A DNA stretch of 64,000 nucleotides from Echinicola arenosa (GTDB lineage Bacteria; Bacteroidota; Bacteroidia; Cytophagales; Cyclobacteriaceae), in assembly GCF_014841125.1 (NCBI RefSeq), contig NZ_JACYTQ010000010.1:1-64000 (forward strand), written 5' to 3'. The position numbers and the translations under genes are program-made. Numbering within the stretch: the stretch's first letter is position 1; each line of letters opens with the position of its first letter. Below are positions 42,100 to 52,059 of this stretch, piece after piece. The notes beneath the pieces are model-generated. The model was not told the DNA's origin. It searched no databases and was given only the letters and a program-made list of their open reading frames with translations.

Positions 42100-42852
42100 A
42101 TGGAAATATTTTTGCAGAGTGAAACCTGGATTGCCCTATTGACATTGACATTTTTGGAAATTGTCCTGGGTGTGGATAATATCATTTTTATTTCGATTGT
42201 CTCCAATAAGCTTCCTGAAAATCAACAGCCAAAAGCCAGAAATTTAGGCTTACTCTTGGCCATGTTTTTTAGGGTAGGACTGCTTTTGGGGATTTCCTAT
42301 ATTATCCAGTTTACGGAGCCATTGTTTACTGTTTTTAATCATGGTTTTAGCGGCCGAGACCTGATATTGGCTGGTGGAGGACTGTTTTTGCTGTTCAAGT
42401 CCACCATGGAAATCCACCATAAGATGGAAGGGGAAGTAGAAGAAGTAAAAGCCAAATCTGGAGCTTCTTTTGGAAGTGTGTTGGTTCAGATTATTCTTTT
42501 GGACATGATATTCTCCTTTGACAGTATTTTGACGGCTGTGGGTTTGGTGGACCATGTGATCATCATGATCATTGCGGTGGTTATTTCTTTAATGATCATG
42601 ATGGCTTTTGCTGGAAAGATCAGCCGATTTATCAATGAACACCCCACCTTGCAGGTTTTGGCATTGAGCTTTTTGATTCTTATTGGGGTAATGCTTTTGG
42701 TGGAAGGTTTCCACGTAGAGGTGCCCAAAGGCTATATTTATTTTGCAGTGTTCTTCTCTTTGGCTGTGGAGCTGGTCAACATGCGGATGCGGAAGAAGAC
42801 GGCCAAGAAACCAGTGGAGCTCAAGCCCAGGATGAAAGAGTCAAAGGAGTAA
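42100..42852 (+). CDS. TerC-family integral membrane protein
   Basis: 250 aa with seven to eight helices. The TerC signature is at the start: WIALLTLTFLEIVLGVDNIIFISI, with the conserved acidic residues in E-x-x-L-x-x-D-N, and again in QIILLDMIFSFDSILTAVGL. These proteins are linked to metal-ion export (manganese, and tellurite resistance in the namesake). A basic C-terminal tail (MRMRKKTAKKPVE) is cytosolic. Stand-alone gene. Confidence 0.95.
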   Translation: MEIFLQSETWIALLTLTFLEIVLGVDNIIFISIVSNKLPENQQPKARNLGLLLAMFFRVGLLLGISYIIQFTEPLFTVFNHGFSGRDLILAGGGLFLLFKSTMEIHHKMEGEVEEVKAKSGASFGSVLVQIILLDMIFSFDSILTAVGLVDHVIIMIIAVVISLMIMMAFAGKISRFINEHPTLQVLALSFLILIGVMLLVEGFHVEVPKGYIYFAVFFSLAVELVNMRMRKKTAKKPVELKPRMKESKE

Positions 42853-43119
42853 GGAAGACTGAATAAAAGTCCATAATGTTACAAGTAACCAAACAATGTG
42901 TGTTTTTAGAGGTTTATTGAACTTTTATTCAGAAGTATTTGCGATAATGGGACTTTATGGATGCTTCGTATTTCCATTGATGAAATGTACTGAATTCCGA
43001 TAACGCGAACTAAGCCATGGAGCCTTCTTCAAAGCCTGGCAAAAGAGTTCGGTTTAATATTTCATCTTTAAAAGAATTAGAAAGGGCCTTTACATCCATG
43101 TGTTTGAATGTGTGTAGCT

Positions 43120-43881
43120 TTAATCCTCTGTCTCTTTTATTTTTTCAAGGTATGCTTTTCGGTAACTAGACCAGATTTCGTAGATGGGATCTCCCTTAGA
43201 GCTCAAACCACTATGATGCCATGCACCGTCTTTTACTTCATAGTCAAAGCCGAGGGAAGCCCCTACTCTACTATCGTCCCTACTGAAAAAGGTGATGTAT
43301 TCGGTGTACTTGCCATTTTGGGCAGTATAATTGCCTCCTCCGGTACCACTGAACTCCTTGGTTTTGGAGTTGAAGGCAATCCATTGGAATCTTCCACCGC
43401 CTAGGATTTTTACGGTTCTTCTGGCCCCGGGTGTCATGGTGCTGATTTCGTCTCCTCTTTTTCTACCAGTAATTACCCAAGTGCCATTGAGATCATCGTC
43501 GCGGTCAGAGACCTTTTCCCAAATTTCAATGACATTTTCACCTTTTTTCATATAGGAAAGTATGAGCTTTTCATCTAAGAAGTCTAAGTTGTACTGTGTA
43601 GAGGCACCAATTTTATTGGGATTGCTGGTATAGAAATCAAAAGTTTCGGTATAGCTGGTAGAGTCTTCCAAAGTATATAGTCCTCCTCCTGCACCCAAAA
43701 AGTGGTTGGTATCCATTTTCTTATTCCCGAAAGCAAAATAGCCATCTTGATAAATTTTGATGCATTCTTGATCCTTTACGGGAATACCATTGAGGTGGGT
43801 AAGTTTCCAGGCTCCTTCTAATTCTTGGGCGAAAACACCGATGCTAAAAATCAACAGGGGCAATAAGATTATCTTTTTCAT
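43120..43881 (-). CDS. Secreted hypothetical protein with two repeated domains
   Basis: 253 aa with signal peptide MKKIILLPLLIFSIGVFAQ. The mature protein has two similar halves. Each opens with a Gly-x-Trp strand (LEGAWKLTHLNG / LNGTWVITGRKRG) and contains GAGGGLYTLEDSTSYTETF / GTGGGNYTAQNGKYTEYITF, followed by PNKIGAS / DSRVGAS and a Y-x-x-D/K-x-G-x-W-x-H/I-x-G-like end (IEIWEKV / YEIWSSY). The halves look like lipocalin-type beta barrels in tandem. Ligand unknown. Confidence 0.8.
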   Translation of the reverse strand: MKKIILLPLLIFSIGVFAQELEGAWKLTHLNGIPVKDQECIKIYQDGYFAFGNKKMDTNHFLGAGGGLYTLEDSTSYTETFDFYTSNPNKIGASTQYNLDFLDEKLILSYMKKGENVIEIWEKVSDRDDDLNGTWVITGRKRGDEISTMTPGARRTVKILGGGRFQWIAFNSKTKEFSGTGGGNYTAQNGKYTEYITFFSRDDSRVGASLGFDYEVKDGAWHHSGLSSKGDPIYEIWSSYRKAYLEKIKETED

Positions 43882-44007
43882 GGCATTTTTTCTTTATTCT
43901 TCTCCTAATTTACAAAAATCAACACGTACCATTTTTATATTTGAAGAACTTTGGTACTTTTTACATCAATGGTGTAATCGAAATGCCAAAATCATACAAT
44001 TAGGTTT

Positions 44008-44331
44008 ATGGGGAAATTCACATTAGGTAGTACCAAGGAGGAAGTATTTGAAATGCTGCCAGAGGGAAATATAAAAGTAACCCAGCTGGGTGCCAAGAAG
44101 CTTTGTGTGGTGCGTAAAGGTGAGGAGGTTTATGCTTTTGAGCAACTTTGTCCTCATCGGGGAGCACCGCTAAAGGACGGCCATATCAATGGTTATGGTG
44201 AAGTAATCTGTGCGCTCCATTCCTATCGTTTTGATATGAAAACCGGCCAACTCAAATCCGGAGGGAGTTGCGGGGATCTAGAGGTTTACCAGACCCATTT
44301 GACGGATAGCGGACTGGAGATTATGGTTTGA
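44008..44331 (+). CDS. Rieske-type [2Fe-2S] protein, stand-alone
   Basis: 107 aa. Cluster ligands are in CPHRGAPLKDG (C-x-H) and CALHSYRFDMKTG (C-x2-H), the Rieske ferredoxin arrangement. The loop GSCGDLEVYQTHL replaces the longer insertions of oxygenase alpha subunits, so it is a small ferredoxin or electron carrier, similar to NirD/BphF-like proteins. No oxygenase or reductase gene is adjacent. Cytosolic. Confidence 0.92.
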   Translation: MGKFTLGSTKEEVFEMLPEGNIKVTQLGAKKLCVVRKGEEVYAFEQLCPHRGAPLKDGHINGYGEVICALHSYRFDMKTGQLKSGGSCGDLEVYQTHLTDSGLEIMV

Positions 44332-44470
44332 GTGAGAGCTTTAATATAAAAGTAAGTCCACAGATAAATAAAGAGCTGCTTACCATCAAGGTTGGTCAAC
44401 ACAGGTTGGATCATTGTCTTTTTGTGTAATTAAAAGATTTGAAATTAAAATTTAGGTAAAAGCTTTTTGA

Positions 44471-45334
44471 ATGGAAAAAATTCTCAGATTCTATAGAGAA
44501 AATCTTGTTTTCATTTTTCTAATGATAATAATTATTATCCTTTTTTTAATCGATATCAGAGTTATTGATACCTATGTAGGTTATCACTATCCACCAATTG
44601 AACTAGAATCTCCCAACATTCCATTAGCCATCCTTGTTTTTATACGGAATTTATCTGGGCTATTAATGCTAAGGTATCTATATAAAAAGAGAGAGAATAT
44701 TATGAACCTTTTCTACAACTTTTATAATGCTTATGACGATCCCATTTCCAATGATATCCCTGCCTTAATAGAGGAAGGGAGAATCAATAAAGAAGCTGGG
44801 ATTTATATTATGGAAAAAAATTTAAGCTTGTTATCAGGATCTTGGTATTATCCAGCTGTTTTGCATGAAAGAAAAAAAGACGTTGAAGAAAAGTTTCCCG
44901 AAATTATTGAAGTTAAGAACAGTAAACTAGGATATTCTATACTTGGCTTTATTTTCCTTATTTATCTATTATTACAACTAATGAATTTTATTGAATCAAT
45001 AAATATATTATCAATGAGTAATATATTAAGGCTTAGTCCTGTATTTATATTTGCTGGTTTCGCTATCTATTTTTTTAGGAAAGCATTATCAAAAAAAGTG
45101 ATTATGAAAATTAGTCAGTTAGGAATTTTAATAGATGCAAAGCTATATAGATGGTCAAATATCAAATATGTTTATTTTGAAATATATGGAGGAAAGAAGA
45201 GATGCCTTACGCTACATATAATGCCTTTAGATTGTGATAATCCTATCGAAATTCATCATGATTTACACTATAAGAATTATAACAGGAAGCAACTTGGACA
45301 TATCTTGGAGACCTATCATAGGAGATATAGTTGA
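44471..45334 (+). CDS. Multi-pass membrane hypothetical protein, AT-rich (287 aa)
   Basis: Two helices at the N-terminus (VFIFLMIIIIILFLIDIRV and ILVFIRNLSGLLMLRYLY) and two in the middle (GYSILGFIFLIYLLLQLM and PVFIFAGFAIYFF), then a C-terminal beta-rich part (VIMKISQLGILIDAKLYRWSNIKYVYFEIYG) that could be a PH-like domain. The coding sequence is markedly richer in A+T and in Ile/Lys/Asn codons than both neighbours, suggesting recent acquisition. No family recognised. Confidence 0.7.
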   Translation: MEKILRFYRENLVFIFLMIIIIILFLIDIRVIDTYVGYHYPPIELESPNIPLAILVFIRNLSGLLMLRYLYKKRENIMNLFYNFYNAYDDPISNDIPALIEEGRINKEAGIYIMEKNLSLLSGSWYYPAVLHERKKDVEEKFPEIIEVKNSKLGYSILGFIFLIYLLLQLMNFIESINILSMSNILRLSPVFIFAGFAIYFFRKALSKKVIMKISQLGILIDAKLYRWSNIKYVYFEIYGGKKRCLTLHIMPLDCDNPIEIHHDLHYKNYNRKQLGHILETYHRRYS

Positions 45335-45386
45335 GGCTCCTATTTATTTTACCACCAACACTTAGGTAGTGAAGGAAGTAAAGTTT

Positions 45387-46217
45387 TTAACCCCTTTCAA
45401 ACACAATAGCGGCCCAGTTGTCTTTTACTTTTTGTCCTTTTAGCCTTAAGCCTAGTGATTCAGCGCGGTATTGTAAGTCAGGGATGTCATGCTCATAAAA
45501 GCCGCTTAGAAAGAGATTTGCATCTGGTTTCATTAGGGAAACATAAATCTCCATTTCGTCCAGCAATACGTTTTTATTGATATTGGCCATGACAATGTCA
45601 AATGGACCTTTTGGGTTGACCTCGCGGATGGTGCCATGTCCCATTTTGACCTTATTCATGCCGTTTAGCTCAAAGTTCTCGTTGCCATTTTCCACGCACC
45701 AATTGTCGATATCAAAGGCTTCGATATGGTTTGCTCCCAGCTTATAGGCCATAATCGCCAATATTCCCGTGCCTGAGCCTATATCGATCATGCTTTTGCC
45801 TTCATGGGATACTTCCAGTTGATGGGAAAGCATTAGATAGGTGGTGGCATGGTGCCCTGTACCAAAAGACATTTTGGGATTGATCAGGATGTCATATTTG
45901 ACATCCTCTTTAGTGGCATGGAATGACGCACGGACATAAACTTCTTTGCCAATGGAAATCGGATCATAATGCTTTTCCCATTCTTCATTCCAGTTTACCT
46001 TGGGCATTTTACCTTCAACCACTGAGATTTCTGCGGCTTCATGGTATTGGAGAATGACTTGATCATAGGCTTCCCGGTCAAAAATATCTTCCTGAATATA
46101 AGCTTCTACCCCATCATCAGTTTCCAAAAATGAATCAAAACCAACTTCTGCCAATTCAGCGATGAGGATTTCTGTAAAATCTTGATTGCAGGTTATTTTG
46201 AACTCCAGGTATTCCAT
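45387..46217 (-). CDS. prmA: Ribosomal protein L11 methyltransferase
   Basis: 276 aa. Trimethylates ribosomal protein L11. The N-terminal alpha/beta domain (residues 1-95) is followed by the PrmA motif MSFGTGHHATTYLM, SAM motif I MIDIGSGTGILAIMAYKLGA, and the substrate-side FDIVMANINKNVLLDEM. Length and order match the Bacteroidota type. It lies 80 nt downstream of tpiA on the same strand, separated by a terminator hairpin. Confidence 0.95.
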   Translation of the reverse strand: MEYLEFKITCNQDFTEILIAELAEVGFDSFLETDDGVEAYIQEDIFDREAYDQVILQYHEAAEISVVEGKMPKVNWNEEWEKHYDPISIGKEVYVRASFHATKEDVKYDILINPKMSFGTGHHATTYLMLSHQLEVSHEGKSMIDIGSGTGILAIMAYKLGANHIEAFDIDNWCVENGNENFELNGMNKVKMGHGTIREVNPKGPFDIVMANINKNVLLDEMEIYVSLMKPDANLFLSGFYEHDIPDLQYRAESLGLRLKGQKVKDNWAAIVFERG

Positions 46218-46261
46218 GATTTAATTGAAAAGTAAAAGGCTTGTTTTAGCAATAGCAAGAA

Positions 46262-46296
46262 AGCACTCCCGCTGAAAAGGCGGGAGTGCTGAATTA
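46262..46296 (-). terminator. Hairpin terminator between tpiA and prmA
   Basis: AGCACTCCCGC and GCGGGAGTGCT form an 11-bp perfect stem with a 7-nt loop. On the minus strand it is followed by TTTCTT. It lies 6 nt after the tpiA stop. Confidence 0.8.
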
Positions 46297-47055
46297 TTAG
46301 AATGATTTGATAATGTCTACGAAGTCTCTTGATTTGAGCGAAGCGCCGCCGATCAGTCCACCATCTACATCAGCTTTGGAGAAGATCTCCTGAGCATTGT
46401 CCGGCTTACAGCTGCCACCATAAAGGATAGAAGTCTCTTCAGCGGCTTTTCCATATTTTGAGGCCAAGTGCGCTCTGATGGCTGCGTGCATTTCCTGAGC
46501 TTGGTCGGAGGAGGCTGTTTTACCAGTTCCGATGGCCCAGATAGGTTCATAAGCGATCACCAACTTGGAGAAATCTTCTTCACTTAGACCAAAAAGGCTA
46601 GCTGTCAATTGCTCTTTGACATAGTCTTCATGGGTTCCAGCTTCTCTGATTTCCAATGGTTCACCGCAGCAAAAGATAGGCGTCAGGTCATTGGCCAAGG
46701 CTTGCTTTACCTTTGCAGTAAGTTCCTCGTTGCTTTCCTTGAAATATTCTCTGCGTTCGCTATGTCCAAGAATCACATACTTGGCACCGAATGAAGCAAG
46801 GATTTTAGCAGAGGTTTCGCCTGTATAGGCGCCAGATTCCTTATCCGAGCAGTTTTGTCCGCCAAGGAAAATATTATCCACTCCACCGATCAATTTTTTC
46901 ACATTGGAAGCATGGATAAAAGGAGGGTTCAAAACGACCGTTACGTCACTGATTCTTTCGTCTTGTACCATATTGACAATTTCAGAAGTAAGCTTTTGGC
47001 CCTCTTCCTGCGTTCCATTCATTTTCCAGTTACCGGCGACGATTTTTTTGCGCAT
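46297..47055 (-). CDS. tpiA: Triose-phosphate isomerase
   Basis: 252 aa, the usual length. Interconverts dihydroxyacetone phosphate and glyceraldehyde 3-phosphate in glycolysis. The catalytic Lys is in AGNWKMNG, catalytic His in [11 protein letters not shown], catalytic Glu in [14 protein letters not shown], and the phosphate loop near [12 protein letters not shown]. The final [18 protein letters not shown] is complete. A terminator follows. Confidence 0.98.
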   Translation of the reverse strand: MRKKIVAGNWKMNGTQEEGQKLTSEIVNMVQDERISDVTVVLNPPFIHASNVKKLIGGVDNIFLGGQNCSDKESGAYTGETSAKILASFGAKYVILGHSERREYFKESNEELTAKVKQALANDLTPIFCCGEPLEIREAGTHEDYVKEQLTASLFGLSEEDFSKLVIAYEPIWAIGTGKTASSDQAQEMHAAIRAHLASKYGKAAEETSILYGGSCKPDNAQEIFSKADVDGGLIGGASLKSRDFVDIIKSF

Positions 47056-47134
47056 GATAATTTAGGTTAGGTTTAATATATTTGATGAGAAAAAGTCTTT
47101 TCCTGATTTTTGATGGACAGGAGAAGAAATTTAG

Positions 47135-47662
47135 ATGCTAAAATTACATAAAATGTCCTTCCTAAGAAAAGATTATTCCAATGAGCAGCAGAAAAAAACA
47201 CTGACACCTGGACAAGCCAAGGTGAAGATTGCTGCTTTTTGCGCATATCAAGAAAGGAGCCAGCAGGAAGTCAGGGACAAACTGTATGATTATGGATTAT
47301 ACAGCGATGAAGTGGAGGAACTGATTTCGGCCATGATTACTGAAAATTTTATCAATGAAGAGCGCTTTGCCCAATCCTACGTTCGAGGAAAATTCAACCT
47401 CAAAAAATGGGGAAAGATCAAAATTGAGCAAGGGCTAAAGCAACATAAGCTTTCGCCAAACTGTATCCGGCTTGGGATGCGGGAAATTGATGGGGACAAA
47501 TATTGGGAGAGCTTGTTAGATCTGGCGGAAAAGAAATGGCAAGCCGTAAAGGAAAATGACGCATTTAAAAAGAAAGTCAAGGTCCATCGGTATTTGCTTG
47601 GCCGTGGTTTCGAAAATGATTTGATCCAAGTGGCCTTGGATCAAATCAAGAAAGATGTTTGA
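47135..47662 (+). CDS. recX: RecX-family regulator of RecA
   Basis: 175 aa from ATG 47135; ATG 47153 is an equally good start and would remove six residues. Three-helix RecX repeats are seen: AAFCAYQERSQQEVRDKLYDYGL, FINEERFAQSYVRGKFNLKKWGKIKIEQGLKQ, and the C-terminal FKKKVKVHRYLLGRGFENDLIQVALDQI. RecX binds RecA filaments and modulates recombination. The 3' end overlaps the convergent AlbA_2 gene by 17 nt. No recA is in the window. Confidence 0.92.
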   Translation: MLKLHKMSFLRKDYSNEQQKKTLTPGQAKVKIAAFCAYQERSQQEVRDKLYDYGLYSDEVEELISAMITENFINEERFAQSYVRGKFNLKKWGKIKIEQGLKQHKLSPNCIRLGMREIDGDKYWESLLDLAEKKWQAVKENDAFKKKVKVHRYLLGRGFENDLIQVALDQIKKDV

Positions 47663-48287
47663 GTGTAAATAAGTCTTCCTGCTCCTGCGGAATCACCCTG
47701 AGTACATTGGCTAAAACCAATCTTACCAAGGTTTTGGAAGCAATGAACTTCGGTAATCTGGCGATTTTAGAATATTCCTTTAGCGTAATCGAAGTTTTTT
47801 CATTGAGGGCCTGCATCAGTTTGGTTTCTTTATCGCCATAGCTAAAGATAATGTCCTTTTCCTTTTTGCTTCGACGAAGAATTTCCCAAACTTCCCTGCT
47901 GGCCTGAACAGTGCGGTCTTCTACCCTCACGAATGACCTTTTTTTGCCTTGGTCATAAAGATAATGGGGTCTTTTGGGACTTTTTTCAAAGTGATATACG
48001 GCTACACCTTTTTTCTCATTGATAGGGATCACCCATTTCTCAAAGTCCACCATCGGGCGGATCAATTCTTTTATGGCTTTGTCCAGCACATATACATCTT
48101 CATCGATGTACCGCTGTCCACTGACCGTTTTGTCATCATCTACCCCTATAAGTAGGTAACCGCCTTCCGTATTGGCCAAAGCGATGATTTCTCTAACAAT
48201 CTTTTCAGGATGTGCTGCCTTCTTTTTGAATTCAATATGTAAACCTTCCCCTTTTTGGGCCAGTCTGCTCACCTCCTGAAGTGTCAT
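47646..48287 (-). CDS. AlbA_2 / Schlafen-like ATP-binding domain protein
   Basis: 213 aa. The N-terminal AlbA_2 domain (about 10-125) is recognised by GEGLHIEFKKKAAHPEKIVREIIALANTEGGYLLIGVDDDKTVSG, typical of 'helix-turn-helix domain/ATP-binding' proteins. The C-terminal part (LMQALNEKTSITLKEYSKIARL) looks like a winged helix. Members are often transcription regulators or nucleases of unknown target. It is convergent with recX and 12 nt upstream of the next minus-strand gene. Confidence 0.88.
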   Translation of the reverse strand: MTLQEVSRLAQKGEGLHIEFKKKAAHPEKIVREIIALANTEGGYLLIGVDDDKTVSGQRYIDEDVYVLDKAIKELIRPMVDFEKWVIPINEKKGVAVYHFEKSPKRPHYLYDQGKKRSFVRVEDRTVQASREVWEILRRSKKEKDIIFSYGDKETKLMQALNEKTSITLKEYSKIARLPKFIASKTLVRLVLANVLRVIPQEQEDLFTLKHLS

Positions 48288-48299
48288 TTTCTAAGTCAT

Positions 48300-48737
48300 T
48301 TAGTTGATCAAAAAGCTGATGCCAGCTCTTAAACCTGCTACATTGCTTACTGCATAATAATCCACCATTCCCTCTAACCTTACACGGTAAGAAAGGTTGA
48401 GGGTATAACCTGCTCCAAAGGCCAGGTCACTGTCTTTTCCTATCAAGCCCCGCATTCTAATGAAAGCTGGTTCCAGAGGATAATACCTTCCTCCCAGTGT
48501 GACTTGGTTGGGCCTATTATAGTTAAACTCATATCCACCTGAGAAGGATATATTGTACCAATGAAAATAATTGGCTTCAAGTCCGATTTGGTATCTCCTG
48601 ATGACTCCTGGAGCATCAGTTCTGGCCAGGTCAAAAGCACCTGAGACCAAATAACTTCCCTCTGCTTGTTGAGCTTGGGCATCCTCGCTGCCCCACAATA
48701 GCATAGGGACAGCCAGTAATAATAAAATTTTTCGCAT
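48300..48737 (-). CDS. Exported outer-membrane-like protein coupled to uvrB
   Basis: 145 aa. Signal peptide [22 protein letters not shown], then strands typical of a small barrel or its fragment: YQIGLEANYFHWYNISFSGGYEF, QVTLGGRYYPL, SDLAFGAGYTLNL, YRVRLEGMVDYYAVS, AGLRAGISFLIN. The start ATG overlaps the uvrB stop (TGATG), indicating translational coupling to a repair gene with which it shares no obvious function. A longer frame begins at 48785 within uvrB but lacks the signal start. Confidence 0.75.
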   Translation of the reverse strand: MRKILLLLAVPMLLWGSEDAQAQQAEGSYLVSGAFDLARTDAPGVIRRYQIGLEANYFHWYNISFSGGYEFNYNRPNQVTLGGRYYPLEPAFIRMRGLIGKDSDLAFGAGYTLNLSYRVRLEGMVDYYAVSNVAGLRAGISFLIN

Positions 48738-50773
48738 CAATCCATTCTTTTGAGCTCTTCCAATCTTTTCTTTAATCCCTGCCATTCATCGCGCAGCCTG
48801 GCAGCTTCCATAAAGTTGAGGTCCTTGGCTGCTTTTTCCATTTGCTTTTGCGTTTGAGGGATTAATTTTTCGAGCTTGTCCTTGCTCAAATATTGTACCA
48901 CAGGATCTGCGGCATAAGCTTGTTCTTCGGTAAAATGATCGTCGTAGAATTTGGCATTTTTCTTACTATCTGCCACCTTGGTTTGTCCCATGATCTTATC
49001 GCGGGATTTGATGACCGTTTTAGGCGTGATGCCGTGTTCTTCGTTATATGCCATTTGGATGGATCGTCTTCTTTTGGTTTCATCAATGGCCTTTTTCATG
49101 GAATCGGTGATTCTATCTGCATACATGATCACTCGACCATTTTCATTTCTCGCTGCCCTACCGATGGTCTGCACCAAACTTCTTTCATTTCTTAAGAAGC
49201 CTTCTTTATCAGCATCTAAGATGGCCACCAAAGATACTTCCGGTAGGTCAAGTCCCTCTCTCAAAAGGTTTACTCCGACCAATACATCAAATATGCCGAG
49301 TCTTAGTTCCCGAAGAATCTCGACCCGGTCCAAGGACTTCACTTCAGAGTGAATATAACGACATTTGATACCGGCTCTTTCCAAGAATTTATTGAGTTCT
49401 TCGGCCATTCTTTTGGTAAGCGTGGTGACTAGCACACGGTCCCCTTGCTTTATGGTTTGGTCGATTTCTTCTAAGAGGTCGTCTATCTGGTCGCCACTTG
49501 GGCGAACTTCTATCAAAGGATCCAAAAGGCCTGTAGGTCGAATGATCTGTTCTACAACCACTCCATCGGTTTGATTCAACTCATAATCTGCCGGAGTGGC
49601 GCTGACATAGATAACTTGGTTGGTGAGGGATTCAAATTCATCGAACTTAAGTGGGCGGTTATCCAAAGCAGAGGGTAGCCTAAAACCAAAGTCCACTAGG
49701 TTTACTTTTCGGGAACGGTCACCTCCCCACATTGCCCTAACCTGGGGAATGGTGACGTGGCTCTCATCGATAACCAAAAGAAAATCATCGGGAAAGTAAT
49801 CCAAAAGACAGAATGGCCTTGCACCAGCACTTCTCCGGTCAAAGTAGCGTGAATAGTTTTCCACACCCGAACAATAACCCAATTCGCGAATCATTTCCAA
49901 ATCAAATTCAGTTCTTTCGCGCAGCCTAGTAGCTTCTTCTAACCTCATGTCCTTTTCAAAAAAGGATATTTGGGACATCAGGTCATCTTGAATTTCTTTG
50001 ACCGCTACATCGATCACATCCCTGCCTGTCACGAATAGGTTGGCTGGGAAAATGGTGATCAACCTTTCTGAGGATATTTTTTTGCCTGTGGTTGGGTCAA
50101 TGGTTTGAATAGCCTCTATTTCGTCTCCCCAAAAATAGATGCGATAGGCAAAGTCAGCATAAGCGACAAAGATATCCACAGTGTCCCCTTTGACTCTGAA
50201 AGTACCATGTTTGAACTCGACGCTGGCTCGACTGTAAAGGATATCTACTAATTTGAAAAGCAATTGATTTCTTGGGATTCTATCTCCTTCCTGCAGCTTC
50301 ACCACATTCTTTCCAAATTCCTCCGGATTACCAATACCATAGATACATGAAACAGAAGCAACCACTATGACATCTCTTCTTCCGGTTAAAAGAGAAGAAG
50401 TTGCGCTCAATCGCAACTTTTCTATTTCTTCATTGATGGAAAGGTCTTTTTCGATATAGACTCCACTGGTAGGGATGAATGCTTCTGGCTGATAGTAATC
50501 ATAGTAGGAGATAAAGTACTCCACAGCATTTTCCGGAAAAAACTGTTTGAATTCCCCATACAGCTGGGCGGCCAAGGTTTTGTTATGGCAAAGCACTAAA
50601 GTCGGTTTTTGGACTTCCTGAATTACATTGGCCACGGTGAAGGTTTTTCCAGAACCAGTAACCCCTAGCAGTACCTGAGAGGGTTCTCCACTATTGATTC
50701 CTTCCGTGAGGTTTTTGATGGCAGTGGGCTGATCTCCTGTGGGACTGTAGTCAGATATTATTTTAAAATCCAT
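48737..50773 (-). CDS. uvrB: UvrABC excinuclease subunit B
   Basis: 678 aa. Nucleotide excision repair: UvrB receives damaged DNA from UvrA and positions UvrC. Walker A is [15 protein letters not shown]; the beta-hairpin region is [12 protein letters not shown] with [13 protein letters not shown]; helicase motifs include [20 protein letters not shown] and QTIGRAARN. The C-terminal UVR domain ([27 protein letters not shown]) that binds UvrC is present. uvrA and uvrC are not in the window. Confidence 0.98.
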   Translation of the reverse strand: MDFKIISDYSPTGDQPTAIKNLTEGINSGEPSQVLLGVTGSGKTFTVANVIQEVQKPTLVLCHNKTLAAQLYGEFKQFFPENAVEYFISYYDYYQPEAFIPTSGVYIEKDLSINEEIEKLRLSATSSLLTGRRDVIVVASVSCIYGIGNPEEFGKNVVKLQEGDRIPRNQLLFKLVDILYSRASVEFKHGTFRVKGDTVDIFVAYADFAYRIYFWGDEIEAIQTIDPTTGKKISSERLITIFPANLFVTGRDVIDVAVKEIQDDLMSQISFFEKDMRLEEATRLRERTEFDLEMIRELGYCSGVENYSRYFDRRSAGARPFCLLDYFPDDFLLVIDESHVTIPQVRAMWGGDRSRKVNLVDFGFRLPSALDNRPLKFDEFESLTNQVIYVSATPADYELNQTDGVVVEQIIRPTGLLDPLIEVRPSGDQIDDLLEEIDQTIKQGDRVLVTTLTKRMAEELNKFLERAGIKCRYIHSEVKSLDRVEILRELRLGIFDVLVGVNLLREGLDLPEVSLVAILDADKEGFLRNERSLVQTIGRAARNENGRVIMYADRITDSMKKAIDETKRRRSIQMAYNEEHGITPKTVIKSRDKIMGQTKVADSKKNAKFYDDHFTEEQAYAADPVVQYLSKDKLEKLIPQTQKQMEKAAKDLNFMEAARLRDEWQGLKKRLEELKRMD

Positions 50774-50823
50774 AGTTTTTCCTTGGTGTCCTTAACAAAC
50801 GTCAAAGGCGGGGAGAAAAGTTT

Positions 50824-52011
50824 TTAGCCTTGAAGATTTCTCCGGTAAGCCTTGATCCTGTCCAAATTATAATATAGGTAGTTGGTTCTTAAAATCACAA
50901 CTAAAATCAGGGGTAAAATGCTGGGGTGAAATGATTGCCAACCTAAAATCCAAAATACAACTGCTGCATCAGCTAGAATGAGGGCAAACAGCAAATACTT
51001 TTTAACCCACTCGGCTGGGGATTTTTGATTCAAACCATAAGCCAAAATCCCATGTAGCGGAAATGCCCAAAGTAAGTTCCAATTGTACTTGGTGGTGCTG
51101 TGCTCAGTGAAGAACCACAATAAGACCACCATAATACCCAAAAGGGAAAGAATGGTAAACAAAGCTTGGTCAAAGCCCACAAACAAGCGCTTTTTCTTGA
51201 AGCCTATGAAAGTAATTACGATAAAGAAAATGGCAATCAGCCAAAATAGAAAATAGGGATTGAAAATACTGCTTTCAATCTTTACCGGAGGTAAATCTAA
51301 AACAGTTGACTGGCTTTTCACCAAAGGTCTGGTGGGACCATCACCTACAATTTCAGCCTGCGCAAAAGCAGCTTCCATATAATCTGGGAGGAATTGTTTT
51401 TCCCTCTCTGTGGCATCCACATCAATCACACTGCCCAAAGCGAGGTCAATGCCCAAATCACCCCAAGGAAGAGGGTAAACATATTCATCGATGAGATCTC
51501 GAAAGGTCTTTTCTTCTGTAGTTTGAGGGGCTTTCCATTCTAACTGATCCCCTAAAACCACCTCCATCATGTCCCTAATTCGGGTGGCACAATTGTCATA
51601 GAAGAAATCATATCGGTAAAATCGGTTTTCTGGTTGGTAGTTGATTTGGAGGAATTCTACTGCTTTTGCAGCTTGTTCGGGGCTGAGATCCAATACCTGT
51701 TCTCTTACAGCCCTTTCCAAGTAGGTGTAATGACCTATAAATTCATTATAAGTATTTCTGCTAAGCATATAGTCCAGTTTTCCCCGGGCAAACTTTAAAT
51801 AAAAGTTGGGAGTGTCAAAATCGAAGGTGCCGTAGTTGAAAACCGAATCTCTTCCTGTTTGGAGATCAACGACACGAATAGCATTATGACCAAAAACACT
51901 ATATAATTCTACCCCTGGGTCACAGGTCAATAAACTTATTTGATAGTGCTGTGCCTTTAATTGGCTTAAATTCAGAAGGATAAGTAGAAAAAATAAAGCA
52001 ATTTTTTTCAT
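50824..52011 (-). CDS. DUF4105 protein (Lnb-like N-terminal domain) with membrane C-terminus
   Basis: 395 aa. Signal peptide MKKIALFFLLILLNLSQLKAQ. The DUF4105 domain (about 25-230) has SLLTCDPGVELYSVFGHNAIRV, FNYGTFDFD, and YDFFYDNCATRIRDMME. The H, D/N and C in 'FGHNAIRV' and 'DNCATR' resemble an NlpC/P60-type papain fold active site. Four hydrophobic helices follow (about 255-385). The role is unknown; an envelope-related amidase or peptidase is plausible. Its start codon touches the maximal frame of the divergent gene. Confidence 0.88.
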   Translation of the reverse strand: MKKIALFFLLILLNLSQLKAQHYQISLLTCDPGVELYSVFGHNAIRVVDLQTGRDSVFNYGTFDFDTPNFYLKFARGKLDYMLSRNTYNEFIGHYTYLERAVREQVLDLSPEQAAKAVEFLQINYQPENRFYRYDFFYDNCATRIRDMMEVVLGDQLEWKAPQTTEEKTFRDLIDEYVYPLPWGDLGIDLALGSVIDVDATEREKQFLPDYMEAAFAQAEIVGDGPTRPLVKSQSTVLDLPPVKIESSIFNPYFLFWLIAIFFIVITFIGFKKKRLFVGFDQALFTILSLLGIMVVLLWFFTEHSTTKYNWNLLWAFPLHGILAYGLNQKSPAEWVKKYLLFALILADAAVVFWILGWQSFHPSILPLILVVILRTNYLYYNLDRIKAYRRNLQG

Positions 52012-52059
52012 GTGACTAGAGATATTATTAAATTATACGCTCATGTAAATTTTTTGAGC

